A stretch of 64,000 nt of DNA. It comes from Istiophorus platypterus (lineage: Eukaryota; Chordata; Actinopteri; Istiophoriformes; Istiophoridae). The notes under the pieces are model-generated. The model ran no database searches. It was not told the DNA's origin and saw nothing but the letters and a program-made list of their open reading frames with translations. Of this stretch, positions 20,060 to 32,690 are shown one piece after another. How positions within the stretch are numbered: the first letter of the stretch is position 1; the number at the start of each line of letters is the position of its first letter. The stretch lies in NCBI GenBank assembly GCA_016859345.1, contig CM029126.1, forward strand, positions 15,452,027 through 15,516,026. The letters run 5' to 3'. A program made the position numbers and the translations under genes.

Positions 20060-22400
20060 TGCTGTGTTTGCTTTCCTCAGCAGTTTAGGAAACAGACACT
20101 TGTTTTTTTTGTTTTTTGTTTTTTTTTTGTTTGTTTGTTTGTTTTCTTAGCTCCTTTACCTACTCTGTTTGTAGACTACAACCAGTCGGAAAAGTCCCGT
20201 GAAAAGTTTCTGTGGACTTGGTAATGTGGCACTCAACATTACATCTTTCACTGACTGACAATCTCTCACCACTGATGAGGTACACATATTATTTTCTGGC
20301 TGTTTTTCACTGTCATTGTCAAATCTTGTGGACTGGCTAGCCTGCCAACACCTTCTAATGTTACTGTGGTTACTACAGCATCACTGACTAACCAAAGGAG
20401 ACAGCAGCATAACTCATTTTCCTTAATGTTGTATTTCTGTATTTCTGTGCCTTTGTAAAGGACTTATCTTTGCGTCATGTCTGAATGGTGCTATATAAAA
20501 TAAACTTGTCTTGCCCTGCAATACAACTACAAATGGACTGCACAGGCAGGGCTAAATGTGAAGTCTGCTCACTAATTCATCTGCATTGTTTGTGTTGACA
20601 AGACATCAGCTTGACATCAGCAGTTATTAGTTACTAGCTACTTTTAATTCCCCGGCAAGGACAAAATGAACAAACTAGAATCTTCATACTGTTAACTTGA
20701 TTCCACAGCCTCACATCTTGTAGCAAATGATGATATCTTCAACGAGCAAAAAACGAGCAGATGAGTCTGCAGAATCAGGATTTTAATAGTGCAGAGCAGC
20801 AGCTTGGGAAATTGCTTGGAAGTGACTGCTGGTTAATATGTAATGGGCCATGTTTCAGTCACTATTTCATACTTGATTAATTGTCAGACAACAGAAAAGA
20901 AAAACATGTAAATGAGCACAGCTTTATTTGAAATTCTGCTGTATTAAAATATTGTGTATATGTGAGCACATAGAGTGGGTGAGAAGCAAACCCGCAAAGG
21001 GCTGTCCAGCCATGTACAAGGTTTTACACCTAGTTATGGTTTTAGGTACCTCAGAGTACACAGAGCAATTCAAGGCTGTAGACTTTGAGACTTGAATCAA
21101 AATGACCCAACAACAAAATTGTGACAGAAGTAAAGTCAAGTGATGAAATTTGAGAGTAGCACACCAGACAGCACAACTCATTTCTGTTGGTCGATATGAT
21201 AGTGCGGTAGGACTTTATTACTGAGCTATGACCAAGATGCCTTTTATTTTCATTTATGTGGAAAAAAGATGTTTTTTGTCTCAGTTGATGAACAAAGACA
21301 TAAAAACATGAGTAGCACATGTGTAAAGTACAGGAATATGGTGTGGGGTAGCTGAGCTGCACTGACATGTGCAGGGGGTGAATAATAGATTTCTCAAAAC
21401 TGTAGATAAGGTGAAATGAAGAAAAAACATCAGCAATAATGTAACTGAAATGTAATATTTCCTTCATCCGTCACTGTCCGTGTTCACTGTTCACTGCTCA
21501 GATTGCTTCTGTGTCTTTGTATTGGTAAGTGGCTGTTTGCTGTCACAGAAAAGATGGGGGAGTAGGATTAAAAACCTAGATCAGGTTTTTTACGTTTTTG
21601 AATGGCCATGATGGTTGTGCAGCAATAGTTGGGAGTCTGCAGTACACAAACCCGCTCATATAAGCCTCTTCCCTGTGGGCTGTCTCTTTTGATTTTTAAT
21701 CAAGAAATGTACTAAGGCAGGTCGTGTAAGCAGAAACTGTAAAATTTCTAAGCCCACGTCTTCCTATAAGTTCACTATTACAAAGAGATAATGTACTAAG
21801 AGTGGTGCTATAGTCAGTAGGGATGGACCAATCCAACTCTTTCTCTTCTAATACCTGAACATGATGTCTACTGATACCATACTTGCAGTAAAAGGCAATG
21901 CTTGTCCTAATTGAAGACTTTGAAAATGGGGTTTCACCAGAATATCTACCACATTTGGGGGGGAAAAATAAAATCAATATGGGATGAAGAATTTAAGTCT
22001 TTTCTTCTGGCTCTTTTGAAAATCCAATGCCATGAAGAAATGATGCTTGGGGTACAATAAATTGGAAACTCAAATATCTGAAAATTGGAAGCATTTTCAC
22101 AAAAAAAAAAAATTGGTAAAAAACATGGAACATAAAACTCACTTGACATTGTGACCTTGCTTTGGCTTTTGAATGGCACTGTGCACTAATAACAGATCTT
22201 ACTTGGTTAAACAGCTATATCTGGTGGACAGTTGATCTAAAACCCCTTTGCAGCCTTAGGAGGACAGGTTAAACCTGTAGTGGGAGTCAGTCTGAACTGG
22301 TCGAAACGTCATTCGACCTGTCTTAGGTTATTTAAAATCAATGCATAGTAACAGTGTATAGTCATTGGGCAAATATTTAATAATTCTTTTATCTTTTCTT
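20060..22400. other. Distal intron 1 of zinc-finger gene 1
   Basis: Mostly featureless AT-rich DNA with T-rich runs near 20,105-20,145. The word GGTGCTATATAAAATAAACTTG near 20,490 is a common fish retroelement 3'-tail pattern. No exon is recognised. Confidence 0.4.
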
Positions 22401-22419
22401 TTTTTAAAATCTCCTCCAG

Positions 22420-22565
22420 GTGCTGATACAACATGGAAAACCTCAGAAGAGGTCAACAGACAGTTCATAAGGACTTTGTAAAAGCAGTCTGTTGAGAGTG
22501 GACATACTCCAGCATTTTGTGGATGTCTGGACAGAATTCTACTCATACTTACAGATTGAAAAGTT
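22420..22565 (+). promoter_or_regulatory. 5' leader of zinc-finger gene 1 with upstream ORFs
   Basis: The acceptor AATCTCCTCCAG (AG 22,418-22,419) opens the coding exon. Three short upstream ORFs are present or predicted. One starts at the exon 1 ATG (14,672) and would read MVLIQHGKPQKRSTDSS across the junction. One starts at 22,433 (20 codons). One starts at 22,523 and ends with TAA at 22,589-22,591, overlapping the first main ATG and stopping 4 nt before the next in-frame ATG at 22,596. Confidence 0.55.
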
Positions 22566-24488
22566 ATGCCATCAGCACATGGACAAAATAATATAATGGA
22601 AAAGCAGAAATCAGTGAACAATGTTGCTTCAGCACAGTTGGGTGGAGAATCAAGTACCTTCATCTGCACTGAGTGTGGTGATGGGTTCAGTCAGTACTCT
22701 AATGTGCTAGCCCATATGGCCATTCATGGACCTTTGGAGTCATTTTCCTTGGATGGTTCATCCAATGGATTTGAGGTCCCACGAGAATATGTGCTACAAG
22801 AAAATGGCACATTGACTGCTGTGAACGGCTTGGCACAGTCACGTTCTTCTCTGAAATCAGTATCTCCAGGAGTCCTGCCATCCTATTTCCCATCCCCTAT
22901 TAAATCAGTGTCTCCAACTTTAAGGCCACAGCCTTCACCTTACAGAGAGGTGTTTAGGCCAAGGCCATCAGACTTCACGTTGGACAAGTCTCGTCAGGGT
23001 CATTACCGTTGTGAAATCTGTAGCAGATCATTTACCAGCCTGCAGAGTTTACATCGACACCAACAGTATCGAAACACAGAGCGAGGTTACAAGTGTACTT
23101 TGTGCTGTAAAATCTTTGAAGGTAGACAGGACCTTAAGAAACACCTCCAGGACCATGCCAATGAAAGGTTTCACTGCTGTGGTCATTGTGGTAAGCGATT
23201 CCTTAAAAAGGATGCACTGAATGCTCATCAAAAAGAAAACCACTTCTCCCCCAAAGGTACAGGTTTGGGTAAATTAGAGACTAAGCAGGAAAAAAAGTTT
23301 GAAAAAACATATCCTTGTAGGAAGTGCAAGTTGAATTTTTTCTGGATGTCAGATTTTCAGACACATTCACTATACCATTGCAAAGGGAAAGAGTCTGATT
23401 TTACTTTTACATCTGAAATTGAAATTGAAGTAAACTCTAAAAACATGGACAGACCACTTGGAAACTGCCACAGCAATGGCACATCTATTGATCTTAAGAA
23501 TGGGGATACTAAAATCTTTAGGGATATTAGTGGTGTGATTGATACAGAATACTCTTTCACACCATATAGATGTGGTTTATGTGGGGATCGTTTCCAAAAG
23601 TTAACAGCTCTAAAGGAGCATCATCTCACACATCAAACTCAGGAGGAAATAGATCAGCTTAATCAAGAATCACAGAGAACTATTAAGCGAAAAATGCCAC
23701 CAAAAGGCAGACGTAGAAGAGGGGGTAATCCAAATGGCAAACTGCATCCTTGCAAGCACTGTCATCGTGTCTTTAATCATTCTAGTAGTTTATCTCGGCA
23801 CATGAGATACCATAAGGGTACTATGCACACATGTGTATTTTGTGGTAGACATTTTCCACAGCGCTGTGATTTAAGAAGGCATGTAGCCATGTACCACAAA
23901 GCTGAATTGGAAAAGAAACCGAGTTTGAAACACTTGTATACGGCTCAACAAAATGGGCCTACCCCCAATTCTCTTAATAGTGAGAAAACCCCAAGTTCTC
24001 CTGAAGAGAAGACCAAGAGCTCCTCTGAAAATGAACTAACCACATCACCAGAGCCGCCTCCAAAGGGGAAACAATCGGGAAAAGCAGGGAGAGTTAACTA
24101 CAAATGTCAGGAATGTGGAAAGAGATTTGGACTGTTATGTGTGTACCAGCGGCACTTGCGTTATCACAAAAAGGAACCTAGCAAGTGCCCCCAATGTCCA
24201 GCTCAGTTCAGGAATTCGTCATCCCTAGAGCTTCACCTTCAAAATCACCCAAGCACAGGAGAAGCAGATGATGCTGGACAAACTTCTCACTGCACTGGCA
24301 CCAATGGGGACCATGTACTTGAAAAAGGTAATGCTGAGGACATAGAGGATGACTATATGGACCATACTCAAGATGATAAGGGAAATTCTTCAGAGGTTCT
24401 TTATGAATGCACTGAGTGCACTGAGACATTCTCATGCTTGGAGACATTTCTTCAGCACCAGACTTCTCATGGCTCAGAAAACGTGTAA
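22566..24488 (+). CDS. C2H2 zinc-finger protein, ~11 fingers (gene 1)
   Basis: A 640-residue protein in one coding exon. Finger 1 (FICTECGDGF...HMAIH) is near residue 33 and is followed by a ~90-residue Ser/Pro-rich linker. Three further fingers come next, the first of them degenerate (HRHQQYR lacks the last histidine). One C2HC finger (YPCRKC...HSLYHC), one C2H2 (YRCGLC...HHLTH), a basic stretch (KRKMPPKGRRRRGG, a likely nuclear localisation signal) and two more fingers follow. After a Ser/Thr/Pro/Glu-rich spacer come two fingers and a final isolated one (YECTEC...HQTSH). Linkers are irregular, with none of the TGEKP type, so tandem DNA reading by the whole array is unlikely. No KRAB, SCAN or BTB domain is present. 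The start may be 22,566 or the better-context ATG at 22,596 (ATAATGG). It is probably a nuclear regulator; the orthologue is not recognised. Confidence 0.9.
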   Translation: MPSAHGQNNIMEKQKSVNNVASAQLGGESSTFICTECGDGFSQYSNVLAHMAIHGPLESFSLDGSSNGFEVPREYVLQENGTLTAVNGLAQSRSSLKSVSPGVLPSYFPSPIKSVSPTLRPQPSPYREVFRPRPSDFTLDKSRQGHYRCEICSRSFTSLQSLHRHQQYRNTERGYKCTLCCKIFEGRQDLKKHLQDHANERFHCCGHCGKRFLKKDALNAHQKENHFSPKGTGLGKLETKQEKKFEKTYPCRKCKLNFFWMSDFQTHSLYHCKGKESDFTFTSEIEIEVNSKNMDRPLGNCHSNGTSIDLKNGDTKIFRDISGVIDTEYSFTPYRCGLCGDRFQKLTALKEHHLTHQTQEEIDQLNQESQRTIKRKMPPKGRRRRGGNPNGKLHPCKHCHRVFNHSSSLSRHMRYHKGTMHTCVFCGRHFPQRCDLRRHVAMYHKAELEKKPSLKHLYTAQQNGPTPNSLNSEKTPSSPEEKTKSSSENELTTSPEPPPKGKQSGKAGRVNYKCQECGKRFGLLCVYQRHLRYHKKEPSKCPQCPAQFRNSSSLELHLQNHPSTGEADDAGQTSHCTGTNGDHVLEKGNAEDIEDDYMDHTQDDKGNSSEVLYECTECTETFSCLETFLQHQTSHGSENV

Positions 24489-25400
24489 CTATCTTGTCAG
24501 ACCTATTAGTTACTTTTACTGTAACAATCAAGTTCTCAGGAGTGGAGTGTTTTTGACTGTTTTGAATGCAAATATTTGAATAATTGCATAGGTGAAAATG
24601 TAAAGATTGCTTGTAGTTGTTTTACTTAACTACTTTTATACACTTTGTCACGAGGAGAAAAAACATCTGTTCCTTGGTGAATTTTAAACTAGTGGAAGCA
24701 GGATATAAAGCTTTGGTGAAAATAGACATAAATACGACATACTTCTGATGTGAGTAAAATGCAAGTTTAAGCATTTTATTTTTCCACAGGCTATGGTTGT
24801 AGTTAATTTGAATGTCCAAACAATTGTTGTCTAGCTAGGATGAATATATTGCTTTTTATTATATTTCTTAGTGCCTACCCATGCTGTTGTCAAATGTATT
24901 GCTGCATTTTCATTGTTTTAATAGCAAGTATATTTGAAAATGTCTTTTAATATATTATGTTTATATTGTATCTTCCTTTTTAAAGGATAGCATTGTCATG
25001 GAGTAGATTTTTAATTATATTATTAAAATTGTACAGGGAAAAGACTGTGGTGTCAGTTTTCCTTTTTGACAGTAAGAAACCCTCAAACTACATATTTTTA
25101 TTCCTTCCATACTTCAGGCGTCTTAGTTCACATTTTTATGGAATCGAGGAAGAGAAAGTTAAAGGCAACAGCACAGAGAGGGATCCTTGTGTTCAGTAAT
25201 TGAGGATAAGAAATAGAGGAAAATATATTAGCCACTGGACTGATTATTGGAAAACACCCTCTGGCACCAATACCCCTACCAAATTTCATGGTAATGGCAG
25301 TAAAAAGAAATTAGTAAACACTTGGCAGCCAGTACCATCTGGTAAGGAGGTTTTGGCATACTGTTTGGCCAGTAATAAATTTACTTTTGAAGATAATTAG
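24489..25400 (+). other. 3' UTR and flank of zinc-finger gene 1
   Basis: AT-rich sequence after the stop. Candidate poly(A) hexamers are ATTAAA near 25,022 and AATAAA at 25,374-25,379. Neither can be chosen from sequence alone. Confidence 0.35.
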
Positions 25401-28400
25401 AACTTGCTGAAATAATTTCCCTGGGACCCTGCACATCTGCAGTTAAAATTTTGCCAGATCTCTTTCAAACCTTGATTTTACTTGCTTTACCTATGTTTGA
25501 GTGAAAGAAATCCTGTATCAAGATTGTAATCCTTCAGATTCTGCCTTGCACACACAGTCCTGTAACTAATGGTCAAGTTAAATATTTTGTAACAACTGGA
25601 TAACCTACACAATTGCGTGTGGGTAACAGCACTATAATTTATGTCTCGTGACCAATTCGTTTCCTTCCTGGCTAAGGTCTCAAGTTAAAGTACTTGCCCT
25701 TTTACACACAACATTCCCCTTAAGACTTTTTTTATCCGAATAAAAGGTTTTGAGAAATGACAAATTACATTAGAAATCCTCCCTCTATGGCAGAGGTGGA
25801 CCTCCCTAGTATTATTTCTCGGGCCTTGTTGTTTGCTATATATTGCTTCACTAACTGTTGCATCCTACAGAATATTTTTCCTCCAGTGGGCAGGCTTGCA
25901 TGGTTTTGTTGAGCTTTCTATCCCTTTTAGTACTTGGCCCCACTCGCTTAGACATCAATGTAAATGAGTGTGACAAAGCCATGAATTCAGTGCTCCTAAT
26001 ATGTTATATAATACATTTGACAGTTTTCAAAACACCTTAAGTTTTTGGAAGTACACCCTATATCTGATAGACACAAGATATGCATATACACCTTCCCTAC
26101 ATGGAAGGCCACTAGCAGAGGCCTGGATGGCCTTTGGTTAAATGGGGACATTCAACTGGTCGTCCAGTAGCTAACTTGTCCTTTTTAACAAGCCAAGACC
26201 AGCCTTTACATGGCTTCCCTCCAATGACAGGCTCATAATTGTATAATGTGGGTGCCAACACCCCTTTCTGTGTGTATGTATCCTTTCATTGATTTTTACT
26301 TTTTTCTGCTATTGGGGCCTTTTTGTCATTTGCTCTATCAATAATTGTTTAGTCTTGCCAACCATTTCCTGCTCAACAATGGCTTTTTTGATTTTTGATG
26401 ACATTGATGGGTACATTTTCAAGGCAACATTGTTAGCAACACTCCAGGATTGCTGACAAGATACAGAGCTCAAGACCAAACAACATTAGAGGCAGTTCGG
26501 ATTTGATCAATTGGGATGAATACTTACAGAGATGTCACACACATGATCCTTCAATCTAGAAGAGGACATAGAAAGTCCAACCATTGAGAGGGTGGTTGTT
26601 AAGCATTCACTCTGAACAAGGTTAAGAAAAACGTTCAAAAGACCGGAATCGGAAATAATTACCAGAAATTTGCAGGTAAGTGACTTTTTTCTTGTTCTGC
26701 CCAGAAGAATAAGTTAAGTCCACAAACCAAAAAATCATTTCTAACAGGTTACTCAGAAAGTATAGTATACTATAAGTATAGTATACCCCAGGACAGACAC
26801 AGACACAGACACTGGACATGTTGGCGGTTCTGTCTGCTACTATGTGCACAAGCAGACGCTATCAAAGATACAGTAGGTGCAGTAATGCTATTTGCCTTGT
26901 CACAGGACATGACAGTACTCCAAACTGGCGCATTCTTAATAGGATACATAAACAAGTTCAAGTGTCCAGTCACCTTTGGTTGACTGCTAACTATGCTGGG
27001 TCCAGACCATGTGCCTCCTTTAATTCACTTAATTGGTAAAACCTCTCCAAGAACCCTCTATATCCCAATCAAAATGTTACCATTGGTTGCTTAGTTTGAC
27101 CATTTTTAGTGCTGATACCACTACATGATCCCTCAACAACTTCCCACAACTGAATGTGTAATGTGAATGTGAGTCACTAATTTGATGGCCTGTAGATTAC
27201 CATCTGCTCCTGAACATTTCGGTGCATGCATGCATGCATGCTGCAGTTCATGCTACTGCTGTAACTATGAAGAGCCTTCTTGGGCATCACAGTAACTGAT
27301 CTACAGGTGTCCACATTCTGGTTTAAACAACTTTTGTGAGCCACAGGAGCTATCCAACTTGACAGAAGAGTGAGGAACATCCATTTTTACTTTGACACCT
27401 TGGTGTTAATGGTCATCTTAGTTATTTTTATGTTCACTAGCTAGCAAGGTTTAACCAAACAAAAACTTAAACTGCAGCATGAATGCACATGTGACTCATG
27501 TAGCCTGACAGATTAGACAGCTGAGCCTCAGCCACAAGCTTGAGAAAGTTTGTGGTGTGCACACAGCAGGGATCCATTCAATCATTTTCTGGAGCAACCA
27601 GTGGGGATCCTCTTGTCCACCAAACCGGCAGGACATCTGCTGGGAATTGAACCTGCTGTTCTGTTGTGGGCAATTGTTTTGTTTGGACAACCCAAAGTTC
27701 AATCTGTTTTTCATTATGAAATTATTTGGGATGCCATGTGAACTGAGCATTACAAAAGGTAATACTACAGAAGGCAAATGCAAGGAAATGGATAAGAAAA
27801 TACACCACTGTGAAATTTCCTGGGATGAAAAATGTGGTACCTGCCGTGAGTGACGGAGGGATTGGCTGTGGAGCAGTCAGTGGGGTTTCTGGCTCTGTCT
27901 AGTGCATGGTAAACACACTCCTTTGGCTCAATATCCACTGTAAAGAAAGTACTGGACTGAATAAGCACGGAGGAACTAGACAGGAGTACTCTGCATGGCT
28001 CAAGATTATATGATCTGCTTAGAGGGGACCTTAAAATATGTTGGGGAATTGAGTGTCAACTCTTACCCATAGAGGTATTAGGATAATCTGTATAATTTGG
28101 TGCCAAACTCATGGGTGCATATGCTGAAAAAATCTCTAGGGCCTTAGAGCATGCATACTAGTGTCCTCCTTTCTTTCCCTCTCCAGAACCTATTGAGAGC
28201 ATTTGCATTTAAGACTTCCTCTGACTGAGGCAGCTGACCTACCGTTGGGTCTCTGCACATATGAATTGCATAAAATAATGAAATGATAATGACTTTTCCA
28301 GACTATCCTAATTTTATTGGATCAAATTGATCCAATCCAAAGAGTCAAGCCAGTGATTGTGTATAGGGAAAAGTATTTTTGTGCCAGTCTGAAACCAAGA

Positions 28401-30140
28401 TATGATGCAACAATACCAAGTGTGACCACTATGCCAGAGTTGCCTCACATTCTAGCACTGTTCCCAGGGACTTGCTCGTCACAAAACTACACTAAAAATA
28501 TTTTGGCAGCTAATCACTGATCAATAGCTGATCACTGACTAAGCTGATTATAGTGTAGCTCAGGTACATTCTTGCAAAGGTAAATATTAGGGAAACCTAC
28601 TTTTTGAAATTCCGGACTTGAATGAGTGTGCTTTTGAGGTTATCAAGGAAAGTCTGAACCCTACCAACTCCTGCCTAACCCCACACACCTTTCCCATGTG
28701 ACTAATGAAATTGGTGGCTGGTTACCCCAGGCTTTGTAACTTTTTGTAACTGACAATCTGACAACTAAGTCCACTTTACACACATTTGACCAAATGTGTG
28801 AAAAAGTAGGCAGAATTTTAACTATTCCCCTTTAAGGGGACATTTTCATTTACCCGACCACTACGTCCGTCACTATTTGTGCATACAAAGGTGTGTAACA
28901 CTATAAAAGCCCTTCGGGAGAGTCCAAGAGTGCATGGTAGTATCTCCATTTGATCAGTTACAGCATCTCTATACATGCACCTCTATGGAAGTAAGGGTTG
29001 TTTTTTTTTGGTTTTTGTTTTTTTGTTTTTTTTGCTTACCTACAGTTGTGGTTGTTACAACAGCTATAAGCACTTTTGCCCCAGGATTCAGTTGGATATC
29101 ATGTCCTACAAACTAGTGGTTTCAGGCAAACACCCACATTTAACATTTGACCTTGTAGAGGCCACTTCTCTCAAGTACAAGTAGTGGTGACATCTAGGAA
29201 ATGCCCAGAGCAGCTACAGTTGGGATTATTTAATTGTTATATATCATTTGATTTTGAGGTAGCACAGGGGCAGCACTACATTATGGTGAGGCACTATTCA
29301 AAATTTTGAAAGCGGGGAAATGTGTTTATTTCTTTGACTGAACTCAGTATTTTACAGCCAGCCAGTCTTTGAGCCACAAGCATATTGACAGCAGGCTAGA
29401 GCTGTAGTGTGAGGAACATGTAGTGTCTCTACCATTTCTTTTGGGCACAAGCAGTTCAGCGCCCAGCGTGTAGAGTTGATTTTCATAGTGCTTGGTTTTG
29501 GCAATAGCTGTAACAACATGATGAAAAAAATCCACAACAGAACCGTAACATCATAAAGGTTAGCATCATAAGGAGCAACCCCTGATAATAAGGATAAAGA
29601 CTGTGTTTCAGAGGATCCAGGGCTCTTTTCGATCGTAAGTTGCCAGATGTTGATTGAATGCAACAAGAGAGGCAGTTGTCTAACCAGTTCCTTAATATCA
29701 GTGAACCCGTTTTGCTCCTCTGGATGGCAGGTTTAAAATTTGAGAGGTTTATATGGTCTGACTTGATCAGAAAGCTGGTCCAAATTCATTTGAACATTTT
29801 TTTAGTGCTCGCTTAAATAAATTCAGTGACCTGTGATCAGTTACCCAGTGATTTGTACTTTCTCCTGTTAGAGGAAGTATTTGTCTGCTCACAGAACATC
29901 AGACATATTGAGAAGATCCTGTTCACCCATTATGCCAGAATATAATTTGACTATTTTTTACCCCTCTGCTGGTTCCTATGGGCCCCCTCAGCCAAGGGGT
30001 TTTTGTAGTGGATCAGCACAAGGAGGTGGCGCCATTTTGTAGTAAGTCTTGCACACAAAATGGTCGAATGCAACTTTTTAACCCTTTAAAGACCAAGCAC
30101 ACTTAGACCAGCACCCAAGTAATCACGCCTGACTGAGTGC
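25401..30140. other. Intergenic DNA, no gene seen
   Basis: Low-complexity and AT-rich DNA with short chance frames only. A GCAT run lies at about 27,223-27,241. An inverted repeat (CACACATTTGACCAAATGTG) lies near 28,780. No transposase or reverse-transcriptase motif, tRNA or exon is recognised. Confidence 0.4.
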
Positions 30141-30149
30141 CCCAGTGAC

Positions 30150-31150
30150 TTTGAATCGCATGCAACATAAACAGAGTGGTGCCGGAACTGCACACGGGTG
30201 CACTGGAGCCCCACCGAGGACTTCAGTGCTTCGGCACAGCCGCTGCCAGCAGGGGTACCGCCGCCTGCCTGCCACAGCACGTAGGGAGCGCAGGAGCAGC
30301 TGCAGCAGCAAGGAGGCAACCGCGGCGCGGCGCGGCGCGGTCGCCCGGAAGGAGTCGTGCTACCGCCCCCGTCAGGCTTTGGCACCGACAGCCATAGAAC
30401 ACGGAGGGGCGGGCTCTCCCGGAGCCTCCGCACCTCGTCATTGGTCGTAATCGGACGGTTGTATAACGTACGCACAATTTCGGGCACATTGTCTGAAAAT
30501 GCGCAAATAAAGATAATGGAGGTCGTCCCGGACCCGACGCGGCTGTCGGGAGCGCGACGGACCGTGTAGCCCGCGTCGTGCGAGAAGAACACGAGGACCC
30601 TTGGCTAAGGTCGCGGTCCAGAGGGGGAGACGGTTTCCCAGAAAGGACGGAAGCCATCGGCAAAGAGGACAACCGTTTTCTCGGGGTGCTTTGCAAAGGA
30701 CGGCGAGGTGTAATGTCCGTGAACGAAGTCTGTTGACCGATTATTGTTATTATTATTGTCACACTGACAATGTAGCCGACGAGCCACAGAGGAAGTTGGC
30801 GGCGAGGCAGAGAGGAGCGGCGCGGTGCACCGATCTTGGTAAGTGGTCCTGCAGAAAGACCAGGCACGGAGAAGCCATTAGCTGCTGGTTGTCGGCGTTA
30901 GCTAGGACTGTGCTAGTCACCGAGGCGGCTAGCTCGGTCCTCTCCTGAGCATCAACCATCAGCGTAAAAACGACCCAACACGTGGCCGGAGTCGCAGACC
31001 GCTCCGCCGCCGGGGATGTTTACGTTATGGTGGCGTTGATTGCAGCCCGATGTTTGCCTTCGGTCCGCCGTCCTCCGCTCAGCCTCGCTAAAAGTGCAGG
31101 TATCAAACAACAACACGGTCAGGACAGGAGCAACCCGCAGACTCCGGGTT
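30150..31150 (+). promoter_or_regulatory. CpG-island promoter and exon 1 of zinc-finger gene 2
   Basis: A dense CpG block after a long AT-rich stretch. It has GGGGCGGG (about 30,403), an inverted CCAAT box (ATTGGTCG, about 30,438) and a likely exon 1 from about 30,500 to 30,838, ending CGATCTTG|GTAAGT. Exon 1 contains an upstream ORF from 30,519 (MEVVPDPTRLSGARRTV). The next leader exon is at 39,688. GCGTTAGCTAG at 30,895-30,905, 56 bp after the donor, is shared with gene 1. Minus-strand frames here are GC artefacts. Confidence 0.7.
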
Positions 31151-31593
31151 GTCGCAGGTAGTCAGATCCTTTTCCACGAGCATTTTAAGTACTGGGGCGG
31201 ATTTAAAAGTCGCTCGTCAAAAATCGGAGCAGAACAAAGCCTGAAGTTTGACAGGGGAAATTGTGGTGATGATGTTCTATACACCTGTTAGTAAATCAAT
31301 CAGAAGTCCCTGGGCTTTTGGCAGCTCTGATGTGTCGTTTAATTCCTTTTAAATGCTTAATATGATATGCACGGTAAGCTCTTGTTGATACCCCTTTTAA
31401 TAAATTAAATAAAATGATTGCTGCAGTAATCCTACCTCGTGTAGATTTTAGGTGACTGTTCCATTATCTTGGATCTTGCACCTCCCTTATCAGTCACTGG
31501 TGAAGTCATAAGTCCGAGAGGGCTTTTTCATGGTAAAACCAAATCTGTTAACCTGGTATATCCATCTGCGACCAGGACGTCCAGGTTGCCCTG

Positions 31594-31660
31594 GTGGTAG
31601 AGCGGCCAACATGCTTGAAGGGATCCCAAAAGTCTCAAACACCCCTAATGAATAGTCAAT
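31594..31660 (+). repeat. Possible SINE head (tRNA-like A box)
   Basis: TGGTAGAGCGG matches the RNA polymerase III A box. No convincing B box is found at the right distance, so this is weak and, at best, a decayed SINE. Confidence 0.25.
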
Positions 31661-32519
31661 GTTGTACGCATGTCATCAAAACACGTAATTATGTCATAAT
31701 GTTGTAACTAACTAAACAACCCCATAAATATGGTAAAGTTTTTTTTTTCTGTCCATTCACTGAGCTAAGTGTCTACAAATTTGTGTAAAAATTTGGGCAG
31801 AAAATACTTTTTTTTCCCTTCATATTAACACAACAATATAAAATATTAACACTGTATAAGCATATGCACTCCCTGGCCACTTGATTAGGGTAATTTATAC
31901 AGTCTCATATAATCTAGTACAACAGCTCTCCCACAAATTCTAACTTAATGATGCTTATAATGGCTGGGGTTTGTTTTTGTTTTTTTTTTCCTTGTGTAAG
32001 AAACACATCTTGATGGTCTGATATGCAAACCGATTTGCTAGCTGTAATGTCCTTGCTTTATATTTTATTGTATACACCTAAGAAGTTGAATTTTGCATTA
32101 TTGCTCCTTGCAGAAGCATGATACCTGCACTACTATAAATGGTCAGTTTAAAGCCTTCACTACACTACAGTTTGATAAATGCAGCGTAATATGGTGTACA
32201 TGTTGCTGCAACTGTTTAACCCAGTGGTGATGGAGGCCATTAGGAACATGGTCCATAGTTTTGGCCCTTTCTCATCTGGGTATTGGGTAGTGTTTTAATG
32301 CCTCCACACTGGCAACAGCCATTGCCAAAGGCATTGTGTTTTCATGTTGTCGGTCCATCTGCCCCTTTCACATTAATACAATATTTGGCAAAAAGCATTC
32401 ACATGGACTCAAGTGTGAACTAATTGCATTTTCGTGGTCAAAGATTATGGTCATTGAATCCGCTTCTGTCCCATTTTCTGTGAAGGCGATACATAAGGAA
32501 CACCAGGAGGAAATTTAAT

Positions 32520-32690
32520 CCGGCACAAATATCCGATTGGACTTATGGTTGAACTGGTGATTATTATGTTCAAGGGTCAAGTTCACTTTGACCCCACAAA
32601 ACAATTTTTTTTGGCCATATCTTAATGAAACTTATGAAAAAAATGCACTTAATACCTTTTTTAGTTAAGAGGTACTGAACATTTAATCTT
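32520..32690 (+). repeat. Dispersed repeat fragment (unclassified)
   Basis: The sequence around CAAGGGTCAAGTTCACTTTG and TTTTTTGGCCATATCTTAAT resembles a widespread fish interspersed repeat with the pattern 'aaggtcactgtgacctcac ... ttttggccataa'. This is recognition from memory of the pattern, and the family is not assigned. Confidence 0.35.

Noticed and set aside
21051..21467. 138-codon minus-strand frame
   Set aside because: No recognised domain, unusual composition, no splice signals in support; likely chance in AT-rich intronic DNA.
30086..30867. Long minus-strand open frames in the CpG island
   Set aside because: No domain, no splice or start context; GC-rich DNA keeps frames open by composition. 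The promoter reading explains the base content.
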